A stretch of 48,560 nt of DNA from Halorientalis persicus (GTDB lineage Archaea > Halobacteriota > Halobacteria > Halobacteriales > Haloarculaceae): NCBI RefSeq assembly GCF_900110215.1, contig NZ_FOCX01000025.1:1-48560 (forward strand), read 5' to 3'. A program made the translations under genes and the position numbers. The notes under the pieces are model-generated. The model worked only from the letters and a program-made list of their open reading frames with translations, was not told the origin of the DNA and did not search any database. Positions 16,867 through 25,253 of this stretch are shown piece after piece; position 1 is the stretch's first letter, and each line of letters opens with the position of its first letter.

Positions 16867-17856
16867 TCAGTCGTCTGACCACGCCCCAAGGCCGGATTGT
16901 TCGCTTTCAGTTTGGTCAGTTGGGACTACTGCTGAGTTGTAGCCGCCTTCCTTTCCATCGTTTTTCTGGTTCCACACAAGCTGTGTTTTCAGGTAGTCAA
17001 CCCGTTCGTTATACGCATTGATGTGATCACCCACCTCGGACTCAGACACGCCGAGACGGATGAGCAATTCTTCCAACTTCGATTTGTAATTGTAGAGCGT
17101 TTCAACCCAGAAGTGCGAATCATAGAGCGGAGACTTAGTCTTCTGTAGGGTGAGAAGAATTGTCTCGATACTGTGGTCTGGGAATGTAGCACGCGGTAAT
17201 GCGGCGATCTGGACGATATTTTCTCGAAGGAGTACGTCCCTGAACGGCGCAAATGTGTCCCGCAGGAGCGCCTGTTCGGGAAGAATGACTGACATCCAAC
17301 CGCCGACCTTCAGGTGGTTAATCATAGCTTCGGTGAAGGGGGCATACAGTGGGAATGATCCCTCTGTTGAGTTGTACTGCTCCCGGTATTGGTCGCGAAG
17401 ACCCGTGTCGATGTTTTTGTATCGAGAGTACGGCGGGTTCGCGATAGCGAAGTCGAACTTGGTGTCGAAGTCAGCGGTGAGGAAGTTCGTTTCTTTGATG
17501 GTGACGTCTCCGTGGACTGGCGTTTTCTCGGCCGTTGCTCCTGGCGGATATGAGGGTGTGTGGGCTCGACGTGAGTCGTCTGAAAGCGACGGGGTATGTG
17601 GCTCGGATTTACCGAACCGCTGGTCCAGAAATCCAGCCCGGTTCTCATTTGCCTCGACGAGGTGAGCGTCTGGAAGCGGCTTCCCTCTCACACTGCAGTA
17701 TCGTTTGACTGCTGCGAAGAGAGGGCCACGCCCTGCCCCCGGGTAGAGAAGATTTGTTTCGTTGTCGTCGTTGTTGTGAATGCAACTCAACAGTGAGAGC
17801 GCGACTTCATCACTGATTGCGGGCGGTGTTGGGACGAATCCATCTTCCGCTGGCAT
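16867..17856 (-). CDS. N6-adenine DNA methyltransferase
   Basis: The 329-residue enzyme has the SAM-binding motif I LLYPGAGRGPLFAAV (about 36-50) and the catalytic motif IV NPPY (140-143) in FDFAIANPPYSRYKN, in the order of gamma-class N6-adenine methylases. Later blocks (HLKVGGWMSVILPEQALLR, VQIAALPRATFPDHSIETIL) match motifs V-VIII. The C-terminal 90 residues are probably helical and could recognise the target. No restriction gene is linked. The start ATG 17856 is the only good candidate. It is the first of the modification genes and is probably co-transcribed with the radical SAM gene, 20 bases downstream. Confidence 0.92.
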   Translation of the reverse strand: MPAEDGFVPTPPAISDEVALSLLSCIHNNDDNETNLLYPGAGRGPLFAAVKRYCSVRGKPLPDAHLVEANENRAGFLDQRFGKSEPHTPSLSDDSRRAHTPSYPPGATAEKTPVHGDVTIKETNFLTADFDTKFDFAIANPPYSRYKNIDTGLRDQYREQYNSTEGSFPLYAPFTEAMINHLKVGGWMSVILPEQALLRDTFAPFRDVLLRENIVQIAALPRATFPDHSIETILLTLQKTKSPLYDSHFWVETLYNYKSKLEELLIRLGVSESEVGDHINAYNERVDYLKTQLVWNQKNDGKEGGYNSAVVPTDQTESEQSGLGAWSDD

Positions 17857-17937
17857 ATATCACTTTCAGTGGCAGGACCACAATGCCCCGTCCGTTCTAT
17901 CGGTGTAGGGGCGCTATTTTGCTGTCATCGGAAGAAG

Positions 17938-17970
17938 GTCTATATATCAGGAGTTACTCACGTTGGATTG
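17938..17970 (+). promoter_or_regulatory. TATA-box promoter for a leaderless padR-like gene
   Basis: The element tctatatatcagg (about 17938-17950) is a strong TATA-like sequence whose centre lies about 26 bases before the ATG at 17971. That is the spacing expected if the transcript begins at or next to the start codon, so the gene is probably translated without a leader. No Shine-Dalgarno sequence is present. Confidence 0.6.
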
Positions 17971-18258
17971 ATGTACGACCTGACTGCCTTCCAACGTGAC
18001 CTTTTGTATGTAATTGCAGGGTTGGATCAGCCCCATGGTCTCGCGCTCAAGGAGGAACTCGAGACGTACTACGAGGGCGAAATTCACCATGGCCGCCTGT
18101 ATCCGAACCTCGATACACTGGTCGAGAAAGGACTCGTAAGCAAGTCCTCGAAAGACCGGCGAACGAACGAATATACCATTTCCAACCGCGGAGAGCGTGA
18201 GATTGAGACCCGTCAGAAGTGGGAACAGAAGTATCTCTCTGACTCAATTACAACGTGA
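17971..18258 (+). CDS. PadR-family transcriptional regulator
   Basis: The 95-residue product is a typical short PadR winged helix: LTAFQRDLLYVIAGLDQPHG, then LKEELETYYEGEIHHGRLYP, NLDTLVEKGLVSK and RTNEYTISNRG as the wing. Like many haloarchaeal PadR proteins it lacks the long C-terminal dimer helix. ATG 17971 is chosen for its TATA spacing and because the sequence before it is Cys/Arg-rich and unlike coding DNA. It faces the methylase/radical SAM genes divergently and overlaps the convergent gene at 18248 by 11 bases, so control of the methylase is plausible. Confidence 0.88.
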   Translation: MYDLTAFQRDLLYVIAGLDQPHGLALKEELETYYEGEIHHGRLYPNLDTLVEKGLVSKSSKDRRTNEYTISNRGEREIETRQKWEQKYLSDSITT

Positions 18259-18790
18259 TGATCTCGTCGGGATCGCCGTAACCGATCGGTGCTTCGTTCC
18301 AGATACAGATTCGTGGCCGTCCGTGGGACGCGCCGAAGTCAACGACGACCCGGCCGTCTGAGATACCAGGAATGCGAAGCACCTCTGTGTGATTACCGTC
18401 AGGCTCGATGCCACACCGAGACTGGAACTCAACCCCGTCGCTGTCCTTGTTCTCTTGGAACCGGACGAAGACCTGGTCGCTGTTTCGGGGATTGACCGCG
18501 TCGACGGTGAATCCCTCGACGTTGCTCGCGATGAATCCGTTGTTCAGCGGATCGTGGCCGATCTCGATGAGTGCGCCGACCCGCCGCAGCTGCCCATACA
18601 GGTAGAAGTTGGCGACGGTGGCGTCGTCTAGAGCCTGCTGGAGCCGATCGACCCGGTCGAGGTCTCGCTTCACTTCGTCTTTGGTCATCCGGCTGTTGAT
18701 GAGAGCAACCGGACCGGCCCGTTCGATGACGTCCTGCTGTTCGTACGTTTCTTTCTCCAAGTCATTGGCGTCGTGTATTTCTCCCATGTG
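18248..18790 (-). CDS. Hypothetical protein
   Basis: The 180-residue product starts with a long charged helix (DLEKETYEQQDVIERAG, KDEVKRDLDRVDRLQQALDD), probably a coiled coil, and ends in a beta-rich domain (GALIEIGHDPLNNGFI, QVFVRFQENKDSDGVEF, RVVVDFGASHGRPRICIW). I recognise no family. ATG 18790 is preferred to the longer frame, whose first 76 residues overlap the promoter and start of the divergent gene and read as non-coding. It converges with padR. Confidence 0.65.
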   Translation of the reverse strand, partial: HMGEIHDANDLEKETYEQQDVIERAGPVALINSRMTKDEVKRDLDRVDRLQQALDDATVANFYLYGQLRRVGALIEIGHDPLNNGFIASNVEGFTVDAVNPRNSDQVFVRFQENKDSDGVEFQSRCGIEPDGNHTEVLRIPGISDGRVVVDFGASHGRPRICIWNEAPIGYGDPDEIITL

Positions 18791-18907
18791 TTCACTAACC
18801 TCGCAAGGACGACAACTCGCGGTGGCGAGAACGGGAATTTCAGTGCTTATCAGCACTTCTCCAAGCGCGTCAAGGTGTGCGTAACAGTTTTCCGAGATCC
18901 CTGGAAA

Positions 18908-19561
18908 ATGAGATGCATGGAAGATGGACTCGGCAACGAACGAGTTGACTTGCTCGGCACGACCGCTGATGACCTTGTGGCAATCGGGCGTCTGCTTGAG
19001 TCGCCGAGGTTGGCGCATATCTGGTTTACTCTCTTTGTGGAGGGAGGTATAGAGAGGGAGAATTCAGACTCAAATCCGTTCCTGTGGGATGGCCTTACGG
19101 TAAAGGAAATTCAGGAATCAACTGACGCTGACATCCCTGAATCGACTTTGTATGAGGATATCGACGAGCTGGTGGACATTGGTGCTATTCGTGTGAAATC
19201 AGATATTCAACCTCGCGGGTATGAGGCGAAGTTCTTCCAAGCTGATGGGGATAGCATTGATCGCACTGTTGGCGGCGGTCTCATAGGACCTGGCTACATC
19301 GGTTTAGTAGGAAAATCGGAGGTCAATGATAGCGTCGCTCAATTCCTCGACAAATACCGGTATGAGGACCTGAACAACGTTCTTCAGATGCTGCGGGCTG
19401 ATATGCGAGGGGTGCTGGATAGGAGTGTTCAGGAAATGGTTCCTGAAGCTGATGATGCTGATATCGAAGCGGTTCTTCCTGTACTCGAGGACGTGTTTTC
19501 GGATGTCAGCCGTCACCCGCTTGTTGATTCAAAGTACTTTCCGGATGAAGTGAGGGGGTAG
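18908..19561 (+). CDS. Winged-helix transcriptional regulator (haloarchaeal type)
   Basis: The product of about 217 residues has a winged-helix segment, LTVKEIQESTDADIPESTLYEDIDELVDIGAI, followed by a wing (VKSDIQPRGYEAKFF), then a helical C-terminal half with DDADIEAVLPVLEDVF. It resembles haloarchaeal regulators of ~200 residues that pair an ArsR-like DNA-binding head with a helical dimer region. Both ATG 18908 and ATG 18917 are possible; the sequence before is cysteine- and arginine-rich and poorly coding. It is divergent from 18248 and convergent with the C5-methylase gene, ending 19 bases from it. Confidence 0.75.
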   Translation: MRCMEDGLGNERVDLLGTTADDLVAIGRLLESPRLAHIWFTLFVEGGIERENSDSNPFLWDGLTVKEIQESTDADIPESTLYEDIDELVDIGAIRVKSDIQPRGYEAKFFQADGDSIDRTVGGGLIGPGYIGLVGKSEVNDSVAQFLDKYRYEDLNNVLQMLRADMRGVLDRSVQEMVPEADDADIEAVLPVLEDVFSDVSRHPLVDSKYFPDEVRG

Positions 19562-19580
19562 GCTGTTCCTCCCCTTCACG

Positions 19581-21437
19581 TTAGTCGTCCGAGTTGGCTC
19601 TGCCATTCCCTGCATTTTCTCCCGGTGTGGTTCCAGCGCTTGGAGTGTCACTGTCAGTGAACGAGAACAGCGTCGGATCGTGACTGGTCAGTAGGTGTTT
19701 GCAGAGTGCTTTTGCCAATGACACGGGGACTGCGTTCCCGATCTGTGCGGTCGTTTCAGTCTTGTTGCCGACAAACTCGTAATCGGAGGGGAAGCCTTGT
19801 GCACCCGCGAGTTCTTCCGGTTTGAGCATCCGATATCGAATATCTATCCCGAAGGGGTAGCACTCGGGGATCACGAGCGCGAATCGGTCCTTGGTGGTGA
19901 CGGTCGGGAGCGGTTCGTTGATCGGGTTGGGGCTTCCCTGCCCGTAGAACTCGTCGATGAACGGCTGAATTAGACCCGGCTGAGAGCCGGTTGCCGTGAC
20001 GGTGGGTAGTGGATCGTCGAGATCGTGGGTTCGTGGGCGCTGGCCAGCGCGCTCGCTGTAGAAGGGCACGAGGTAGGACTCGACCAGGTGTCCGTCATGA
20101 TTCTTCGCAGTGACAGTGTGAAGGGGTTCTTCACCCGGATTATACCCAGGGTTGCTGTGGAGTCCACGTTGCCGTCCGTTCCGCGGCAGGACGAATGGAT
20201 CTGGGTTGAGCATCTGGAGGGCCCCGGTTGTCGTAACGGTGTTCACGGGCTTCTCTGATGCTTTTCGCGGAGCGGCCCCGCTGTGCTGTCCGAGGATAAA
20301 CGGATCGGCGTTCAGGAGACTGACCGCGCCTCTCGTTGCGATGGTGGGCAGGGGCGATTCATCGACTGCCCGTGCCACTGAGTTCGAATGCTGGCCGAGG
20401 ACGTAGGGCGTTGCGAGCGCGAACTTTTCGCCACCGGCAGTAATGGTATCGAGGGGGGAATCGACGGGCTTGGCCGTACTGGTGCCGTAGTACTTGACGA
20501 GAAACGGTTCACACCGTTGTTCCATCACTTCGCCGGCGTTGGCTGCCGGGACTGGTCGGTCTTGTAGCTCCCGAACTTCGTCGCGAGTGATGCCGTCCAG
20601 GAAGTCGGCGAACGGTTCAAGCGAGTCGTCACAGTACCGTCGGAGCCCTTCTGCCACCCGGCTCATCGTCGTGTGCTTGAGCGGTTTCTTGTTGTTGGAG
20701 ACGCCCCGCTCCCAGATGCTCTGTCCGGGATCGTCCCAGTCGATGATTTCGCTGGCCGTCCGCCACGGTTTGGTGTCGCCGTGTCCGTCTTCGGAGTGCG
20801 TCGGGTCGGGGAACGTGGGCTTGCCGTCGCGACGGGCGACGATGAACAGCCGTTCACGGCTGGTCGCATCGCCGTAGTCTGCGGCGTTGAGAACTTTCCA
20901 GTCGACGCTGTACCCGTGGGCGTGGATGCTGTCGACCCAGGCGCTGAACGTTTCTCCGTTCCGCGATGGGGTTCCATCAGCCTCAAGCGGTCCCCAGCTG
21001 GCGAACTCCTTGACGTTCTCAAAGAGGACGATCTCGGGCTGGAGTTTCTGAATGAACGTCAGAACGTCCCACGCCGGCATTCTCTTCTGCTTGTCGGCGG
21101 GTTTGGAGCCACGTGCCGCGCTCCAGTGGGTACATTCGATGCCACCGCTGAGGATCTTCACATCGGGATTGGGGTCGTCGAATATCTCCCGCGGCTTGAC
21201 GTTCTGCACTTCGTCGTGGAAGTGACGGGCCCACGAGTGATTGGCAGCGTGGGTTTCCAGCGCCTTCTCGTCGTGGTTGATCCCGACCAAGTCGATACGG
21301 TCCTCGAGTAGTTCTCTGGTAGGCTCTGGGGCGTCGACGGCTTCCTCTTTGATGCCCTCGACGAGCCCCCAGCTGAGACCACCGCCGCCGCAGAACAGAT
21401 CCACGACGCGGATGGTGTTGTCACTGCTCTCTGTCAT
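19581..21437 (-). CDS. C5-cytosine DNA methyltransferase with repeat-rich target domain
   Basis: The 618-residue enzyme has motif I (VVDLFCGGGGLSWGL, 11-25), a motif IV in which the usual Pro-Cys is Glu-Cys (SGGIECTHWSAARG, 97-110; catalytic C102), motif VI (FENVKEF, 139-145), motif VIII (SRERLFIVARR), motif IX (RYRMLKPEELAGAQGFP) and motif X (QIGNAVPVSLA). Between motifs VIII and IX lie six copies of a repeat with the core P-L-P-T-V-T, at about 328, 362, 397, 438, 476 and 509, often ending in PF-V/I-L. Family knowledge: Glu-Cys variants with such repeats occur in phage and phage-like methylases. The longer size (typical 350-450) comes from this repeated region. It lies 30 bases downstream of 21468-22814. 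Confidence 0.94.
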   Translation of the reverse strand: MTESSDNTIRVVDLFCGGGGLSWGLVEGIKEEAVDAPEPTRELLEDRIDLVGINHDEKALETHAANHSWARHFHDEVQNVKPREIFDDPNPDVKILSGGIECTHWSAARGSKPADKQKRMPAWDVLTFIQKLQPEIVLFENVKEFASWGPLEADGTPSRNGETFSAWVDSIHAHGYSVDWKVLNAADYGDATSRERLFIVARRDGKPTFPDPTHSEDGHGDTKPWRTASEIIDWDDPGQSIWERGVSNNKKPLKHTTMSRVAEGLRRYCDDSLEPFADFLDGITRDEVRELQDRPVPAANAGEVMEQRCEPFLVKYYGTSTAKPVDSPLDTITAGGEKFALATPYVLGQHSNSVARAVDESPLPTIATRGAVSLLNADPFILGQHSGAAPRKASEKPVNTVTTTGALQMLNPDPFVLPRNGRQRGLHSNPGYNPGEEPLHTVTAKNHDGHLVESYLVPFYSERAGQRPRTHDLDDPLPTVTATGSQPGLIQPFIDEFYGQGSPNPINEPLPTVTTKDRFALVIPECYPFGIDIRYRMLKPEELAGAQGFPSDYEFVGNKTETTAQIGNAVPVSLAKALCKHLLTSHDPTLFSFTDSDTPSAGTTPGENAGNGRANSDD

Positions 21438-21467
21438 TGCTCACTTCCGTCGCACTGACTCAATTTC

Positions 21468-22814
21468 TCAGGCTGGTTTGAGGTCCTCAAACCGGTTCGG
21501 GAATCCGCACTCTGGGCAGTGATGAATCGTTTCGTTACCGACGATACGGGTTGATCCGTTGGGCGCGGTTCCACAGTGCTGACAGGCAAACGCGCTCGGT
21601 GTCGTACGGATTCGTGGATCGATGTTGGGGTGATTGTGCTGTTGGAGACAGTCCGTGACGATTTCGCTCATCGCCTTCCGGCCGCCGATCTCGAAATGGT
21701 CGGATAGGGAGTAGTTGTGTTTTGATTGCTGCCCATCGACGTCGTATACTGAGAGGAACGAGAGCCCACCTGGACCGCCAAGATCAGTCTCCGACACGTT
21801 CGCAGTCGTCGGGATGATCCGATTGAGTGTGACGAAGGGGTGGACCGGAATCCACCATGCGTTGACGATAACCGTCTCGCGGGCTACTCGGACAGCTTCG
21901 GAAAAGAGGGCTACACGCTCCTCGTACGGTATCTTCCACGGCGGGTCGGTGATGACGGCGTCGACGGCGCCGTCTTGGAGGGGGAGATTGCGACCGTCGC
22001 CAAGGTGTGTGGCTGCTGTCTGCCCCGTCCCCCCTCGATTCGTGTATTCTTTAGTGAGGTCGATTCGAATATCACCGAGGCGGTTGCTTCCGCAGCAGAT
22101 GTTCGCGACCGTGCCGGCGTCTGCAACTAACTGTTTGACCGTTTCGCGTAACTGCTCGTGCCACGCCCAGCCTTCTCGGAATCCGCGTTGTTCCTCGTCG
22201 GTGTCGAACGGACGGGGGAGTCTTCTCGGAGGGCCTGTTCCCCTGCCCTGCTGTTGCTGCATGACCACGCCCCCATCACCCCGTGTCTCTCCTGACTGAG
22301 GGGTCCAACTGTCTTCGAAGGTGGATTGGACCCGCGAAAATCGAAGATAGCTTTGCGGCGGTTCGAAGCCCAGTGGGTCCAATAGGTCAATCTGCTCCAT
22401 CTGTAGCCGGTCTGAGTCCGGGACCCATTTCGCCGAGGAAAGCAGCGTCCCGCCCGTCGCCAATAGTTCCGAAAGGCGGTGGAATTCGGTTGGCCGGGCG
22501 AACCATGCCATCTTCGACTTCGTATAGATGATCGAGTCGTACGTTGGCGACTCGTCTGGAAACCACTCGTTGGCCTTCACAGCATCGGCAGTCGTCGCGC
22601 TTGACACACGAACCGTGGGCTTGCGCCCAGTTACCTGTGAGACGACGTCGGCGTACTCTTGGGTACGGTCTTCGCATCCGCCGACGACAAGCGTCTCTCC
22701 GGAGACGTGCTTACCTAGGTAGTCTCGCTCTGCCGTCGCGACCGTATCGAGGGGGCCGGACAGGCGGCCGTGCAACAGGCCGCGATCGGCGTCAGAAAGT
22801 GGAATGGGGCGCAT
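21468..22814 (-). CDS. Two-domain DNA methyltransferase with DPPW motif and C-terminal zinc ribbon
   Basis: The 448-residue protein appears to hold two Rossmann-like units. The N-terminal one (TLVVGGCEDRTQEYADVV; YDSIIYTKSKM; ELLATGGTLLSSAKW) keeps the fold's outline but has no catalytic motif. The second (TVANICCGSNRLGDIRIDL about 235-252; LGDGRNLPL; AVITDPPWKIPYEERV, DPPW 290-293) matches N6-adenine/N4-cytosine methylases. A zinc ribbon ends the protein (CQHCGT at 411, CPECGF at 433). A glutamine-rich linker (VVMQQQQG) joins the units. Substrate is probably DNA given its neighbours, but an RNA substrate cannot be excluded. Start is ATG 22814. Confidence 0.85.
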   Translation of the reverse strand: MRPIPLSDADRGLLHGRLSGPLDTVATAERDYLGKHVSGETLVVGGCEDRTQEYADVVSQVTGRKPTVRVSSATTADAVKANEWFPDESPTYDSIIYTKSKMAWFARPTEFHRLSELLATGGTLLSSAKWVPDSDRLQMEQIDLLDPLGFEPPQSYLRFSRVQSTFEDSWTPQSGETRGDGGVVMQQQQGRGTGPPRRLPRPFDTDEEQRGFREGWAWHEQLRETVKQLVADAGTVANICCGSNRLGDIRIDLTKEYTNRGGTGQTAATHLGDGRNLPLQDGAVDAVITDPPWKIPYEERVALFSEAVRVARETVIVNAWWIPVHPFVTLNRIIPTTANVSETDLGGPGGLSFLSVYDVDGQQSKHNYSLSDHFEIGGRKAMSEIVTDCLQQHNHPNIDPRIRTTPSAFACQHCGTAPNGSTRIVGNETIHHCPECGFPNRFEDLKPA

Positions 22815-22832
22815 CTTTAGACTCTCTGGTGA

Positions 22833-23468
22833 TTAGTCGGCCAGTTCTTGCGGCATCGCGACGAGCGAGCCGAACGTCTCCTGGGCATTGTAGACGCTCG
22901 TCAGCCACTGGGCGACGAGCAGCAGGCAAATCTCGGCCTCCTTCTCGTCTTTCACGGTATAGCCGCGTCCGTGCTTGCCCCCGTTCTCGTGGATTGTCTG
23001 GTCGATGTCGGCAACGTGGTCCCGATCGTGGAATTTGAGGACCGTGTGCGGGTCGGTTCTCGTCTGTTCCGAAAGCGACTCCGGCAGCGGGAGGTGTCCG
23101 AATCGGGTCTCGTTCGTGAACTGTCTGAGATCGCTCCGGGGAGTGACGACAGCGGGGAGTTCGTCGTGGTCGCCGCTCGCGACGATTCGGTGTGCCCGGT
23201 ACATCTTCTGGCCGGGATGGTGTCCCCACGGATCGATTGGGAGACACTCGACCGTCGTTCCGCTTTCGTGGACTAACCGAACGAGTAGGCAGATTCGCTT
23301 CACTTTTGCGGGCTGGCGGAAGCCGGCTTTGTCGACGTGCCAGTCTTCGCTCGTGTGTTGATCGATGTACCAAGCCACATCTTTGATCGTGTGGCCGGTC
23401 TGGTCGTCTCGCGGGGGGACGTGTCCGTCTTGAACGTCCTCTCCCGAGATGGTCCGGAAGTCAGGCAT
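22833..23468 (-). CDS. Hypothetical protein
   Basis: The 211-residue product is unrecognised. It contains HTIKDVAWYIDQHTSEDWHV, beta strands (ICLLVRLVHESGTTVECLPI), a histidine-rich middle (WGHHPGQKMYRAHRI; HTVLKFHDRDHVADIDQTIHENGGKHG) and a hydrophobic C-terminal helix (EICLLLVAQWLTSVYNA). The clustered His and Asp residues could bind metal, but I cannot assign a nuclease or other class. It is sandwiched between the DPPW methylase (18 bases downstream) and the Dam-like methylase (40 bases upstream), so it likely takes part in the same modification process. Confidence 0.75.
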   Translation of the reverse strand: MPDFRTISGEDVQDGHVPPRDDQTGHTIKDVAWYIDQHTSEDWHVDKAGFRQPAKVKRICLLVRLVHESGTTVECLPIDPWGHHPGQKMYRAHRIVASGDHDELPAVVTPRSDLRQFTNETRFGHLPLPESLSEQTRTDPHTVLKFHDRDHVADIDQTIHENGGKHGRGYTVKDEKEAEICLLLVAQWLTSVYNAQETFGSLVAMPQELAD

Positions 23469-23508
23469 GGTTCAATTGGATCGCTTAGTCTCAATCCTGC
23501 GCCGGCGA

Positions 23509-24564
23509 TCAGGGGGCAACTACGAGTTGTTCTGCGGGGGGTGATCGGTCCCACTGCCCGTCGTTCTCGACGGTGACGGTGATATCGCCGAGGTGCCGGA
23601 GGTTCTGTTGGACGGCATACAGTCGTCCCTCTTCGTCGACGCAACTGAGCGACACGGCTTCCGGATCTTCGGGGTCGAAGATGGATTCGGTTCGCGGGTC
23701 GTCGACTGCGATAACGTCCGCCTGGACTTCTGGACGCAATTCGGCGGGGACGCCGAGTGTGTCGCGGAACTCGATAGTGAGGCTGGTTCCTCGCCGTAAC
23801 TCGCCAAGGTCGATCGGGCGGGCAGCGTGGTCGCCCGTTGCGAGCGAAACCTTCACCCCCGGCGCTTGAGCGTTCGGCCCAGCGGTCGGCTGGACAGCAG
23901 AGGCCCGCGCCGGAGCGACGCCACCGTCCGCGGTGTGGATATCGTTGAGCGAGCCCTGGTCGGCGAGTGTCTTGATTTCGTGACGCTCCCAGAGCGTCCC
24001 GATGTCGTCGAAGGTTTCCAGAAGACTGTCGGGAACGGCCCCGAAGGCGGCCAACAGCGGGGCGAAAGGCGATGACCCCGACGTATTGCTGAAACTGAGC
24101 CGTTGATTCAGGGCGCACAGATAGTCCGCGTCTGCGATGTGTTCCTCGAACCAGTCGGCTGAAAGCCCCGTCGACGCGATGAGACAGACGATCAATTGCA
24201 CACTTTCTCGGTTAGCTTCGGTGTGGATTTTCTCGGCCCACTCGTCGATCACGCCCCGCTCGAACGGGGGATTCACGTAGACCGCTCCAAACCAGTCTTG
24301 CTTGAGGCCGTTGTCGGCAGGCGTGAATCGGTGTTCTGCGATTGGGAATGGTTCCGTCTCACTGCGCGTGGCGGGGTCCAGGTCGAAACCGCCTACCGCA
24401 TCGGAGAGTCGCCGAGCCAGCCAGCGTGGCGTCCCCCGTTCGTTGCTCCCGCCCACGCCGGGCATCTGTTCAGATCGAGTTTCGTGCGCTGAGCTCTCGT
24501 CCGTCTCGGTCTGACTTGGGCCGAAGTTGGAGAGTGTGGTTGACTGCGACTTGTCGGTCATCAC
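23509..24564 (-). CDS. Phage-type N6-adenine DNA methyltransferase (Dam-like, PF05869 type)
   Basis: The 351-residue protein carries the pattern of phage Dam-like methylases in order: TPRWLARRL (45-53), FDLDPAT (60-66), HRFTPADNGLKQDWFG (about 78-93) and VYVNPPF (95-101) as motif IV. After residue 190 comes an extra ~160-residue region, beta-rich toward the end (GTSLTIEFRDTLGVPAELR, GDITVTVENDGQWDR), that is not part of the usual ~170-residue enzyme and may recognise DNA or partners. Two adjacent ATGs (24564 and 24561) are possible starts. The presence of a phage-type enzyme supports virus ancestry for this region. Confidence 0.92.
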   Translation of the reverse strand: MMTDKSQSTTLSNFGPSQTETDESSAHETRSEQMPGVGGSNERGTPRWLARRLSDAVGGFDLDPATRSETEPFPIAEHRFTPADNGLKQDWFGAVYVNPPFERGVIDEWAEKIHTEANRESVQLIVCLIASTGLSADWFEEHIADADYLCALNQRLSFSNTSGSSPFAPLLAAFGAVPDSLLETFDDIGTLWERHEIKTLADQGSLNDIHTADGGVAPARASAVQPTAGPNAQAPGVKVSLATGDHAARPIDLGELRRGTSLTIEFRDTLGVPAELRPEVQADVIAVDDPRTESIFDPEDPEAVSLSCVDEEGRLYAVQQNLRHLGDITVTVENDGQWDRSPPAEQLVVAP

Positions 24565-24659
24565 CCGGCCCGCAGACCCGCAACGTCCCGATACCAGCCC
24601 CCCGTGTCTCCAGTTGCGATATACGTGGGATTCTGAGTCTCTTCGGTTTGCTTGCTCTC

Positions 24660-25070
24660 TCAGTCGGTTCGGCGGTATTGAGTCCGCGTCTCGTAATCGA
24701 TGACCTTCGATGGGTCGACGTTGGTCCCATCTACAGCATCGATGAACTGTCTGGCGTTAACAGTCACTGCCTCTGCTGGATCCGCGTCGGCGTCCTCGAG
24801 CATCTGCAGGGCAGTCGATTTATCTATCACTTTGGGGTGTTCACTTCCTACCCTTCGTACTCCGGCCACGTTGTCTCCGACGTCCACTCCGTCATCTAAT
24901 GCAGCCTCTATCACTTCCTGACGGGCTTTTTTAGCCTTTTTCTCTAACCGTCTGAACGCATTTCGCATCTCCGCAAGCGCCCGGACATTACTCGTGTCGA
25001 TGCCGTCATCAATTACGGCCTCGGCGTAGTTGGCCGTATCTTGGAGTTTTCCGGGGTCGGGGTGTACCAT
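24660..25070 (-). CDS. Small coiled-coil hypothetical protein
   Basis: The 136-residue protein has a central basic helix (RALAEMRNAFRRLEKKAKKA, with RQEVIEAALDDG after it) that probably forms a coiled coil, and an acidic C-terminal half (KSTALQMLEDADADPAEAV). ATG 25070 (MVHPDPGKL) is preferred to 25097, as the extra residues contain a short unrelated stretch. The basic-helix pattern could bind nucleic acid. Family and function are unknown. Confidence 0.66.
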   Translation of the reverse strand: MVHPDPGKLQDTANYAEAVIDDGIDTSNVRALAEMRNAFRRLEKKAKKARQEVIEAALDDGVDVGDNVAGVRRVGSEHPKVIDKSTALQMLEDADADPAEAVTVNARQFIDAVDGTNVDPSKVIDYETRTQYRRTD

Positions 25071-25253
25071 CGTGTCTAGATCGTTAGAGTAGTCCACCTG
25101 TATAGCTTACTGCAATCTCTGGGGCCGGGATGTTCATCGACTGCGCTTTCAAACACATTTCCAAAGACCACAGAGCGTGTAGAGAAAGGCATCGGAGGTT
25201 CCTATTTGGAGAGGTTATCGTGCAGAAACCCGATGGATTCACGTCGGGAATTA

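Noticed and set aside
23300-24118. 272-codon minus-strand frame
   Set aside because: This Arg/Pro-rich shifted frame of the Dam-like methylase and its neighbour has no motif; both overlapped genes have strong motif or composition support.
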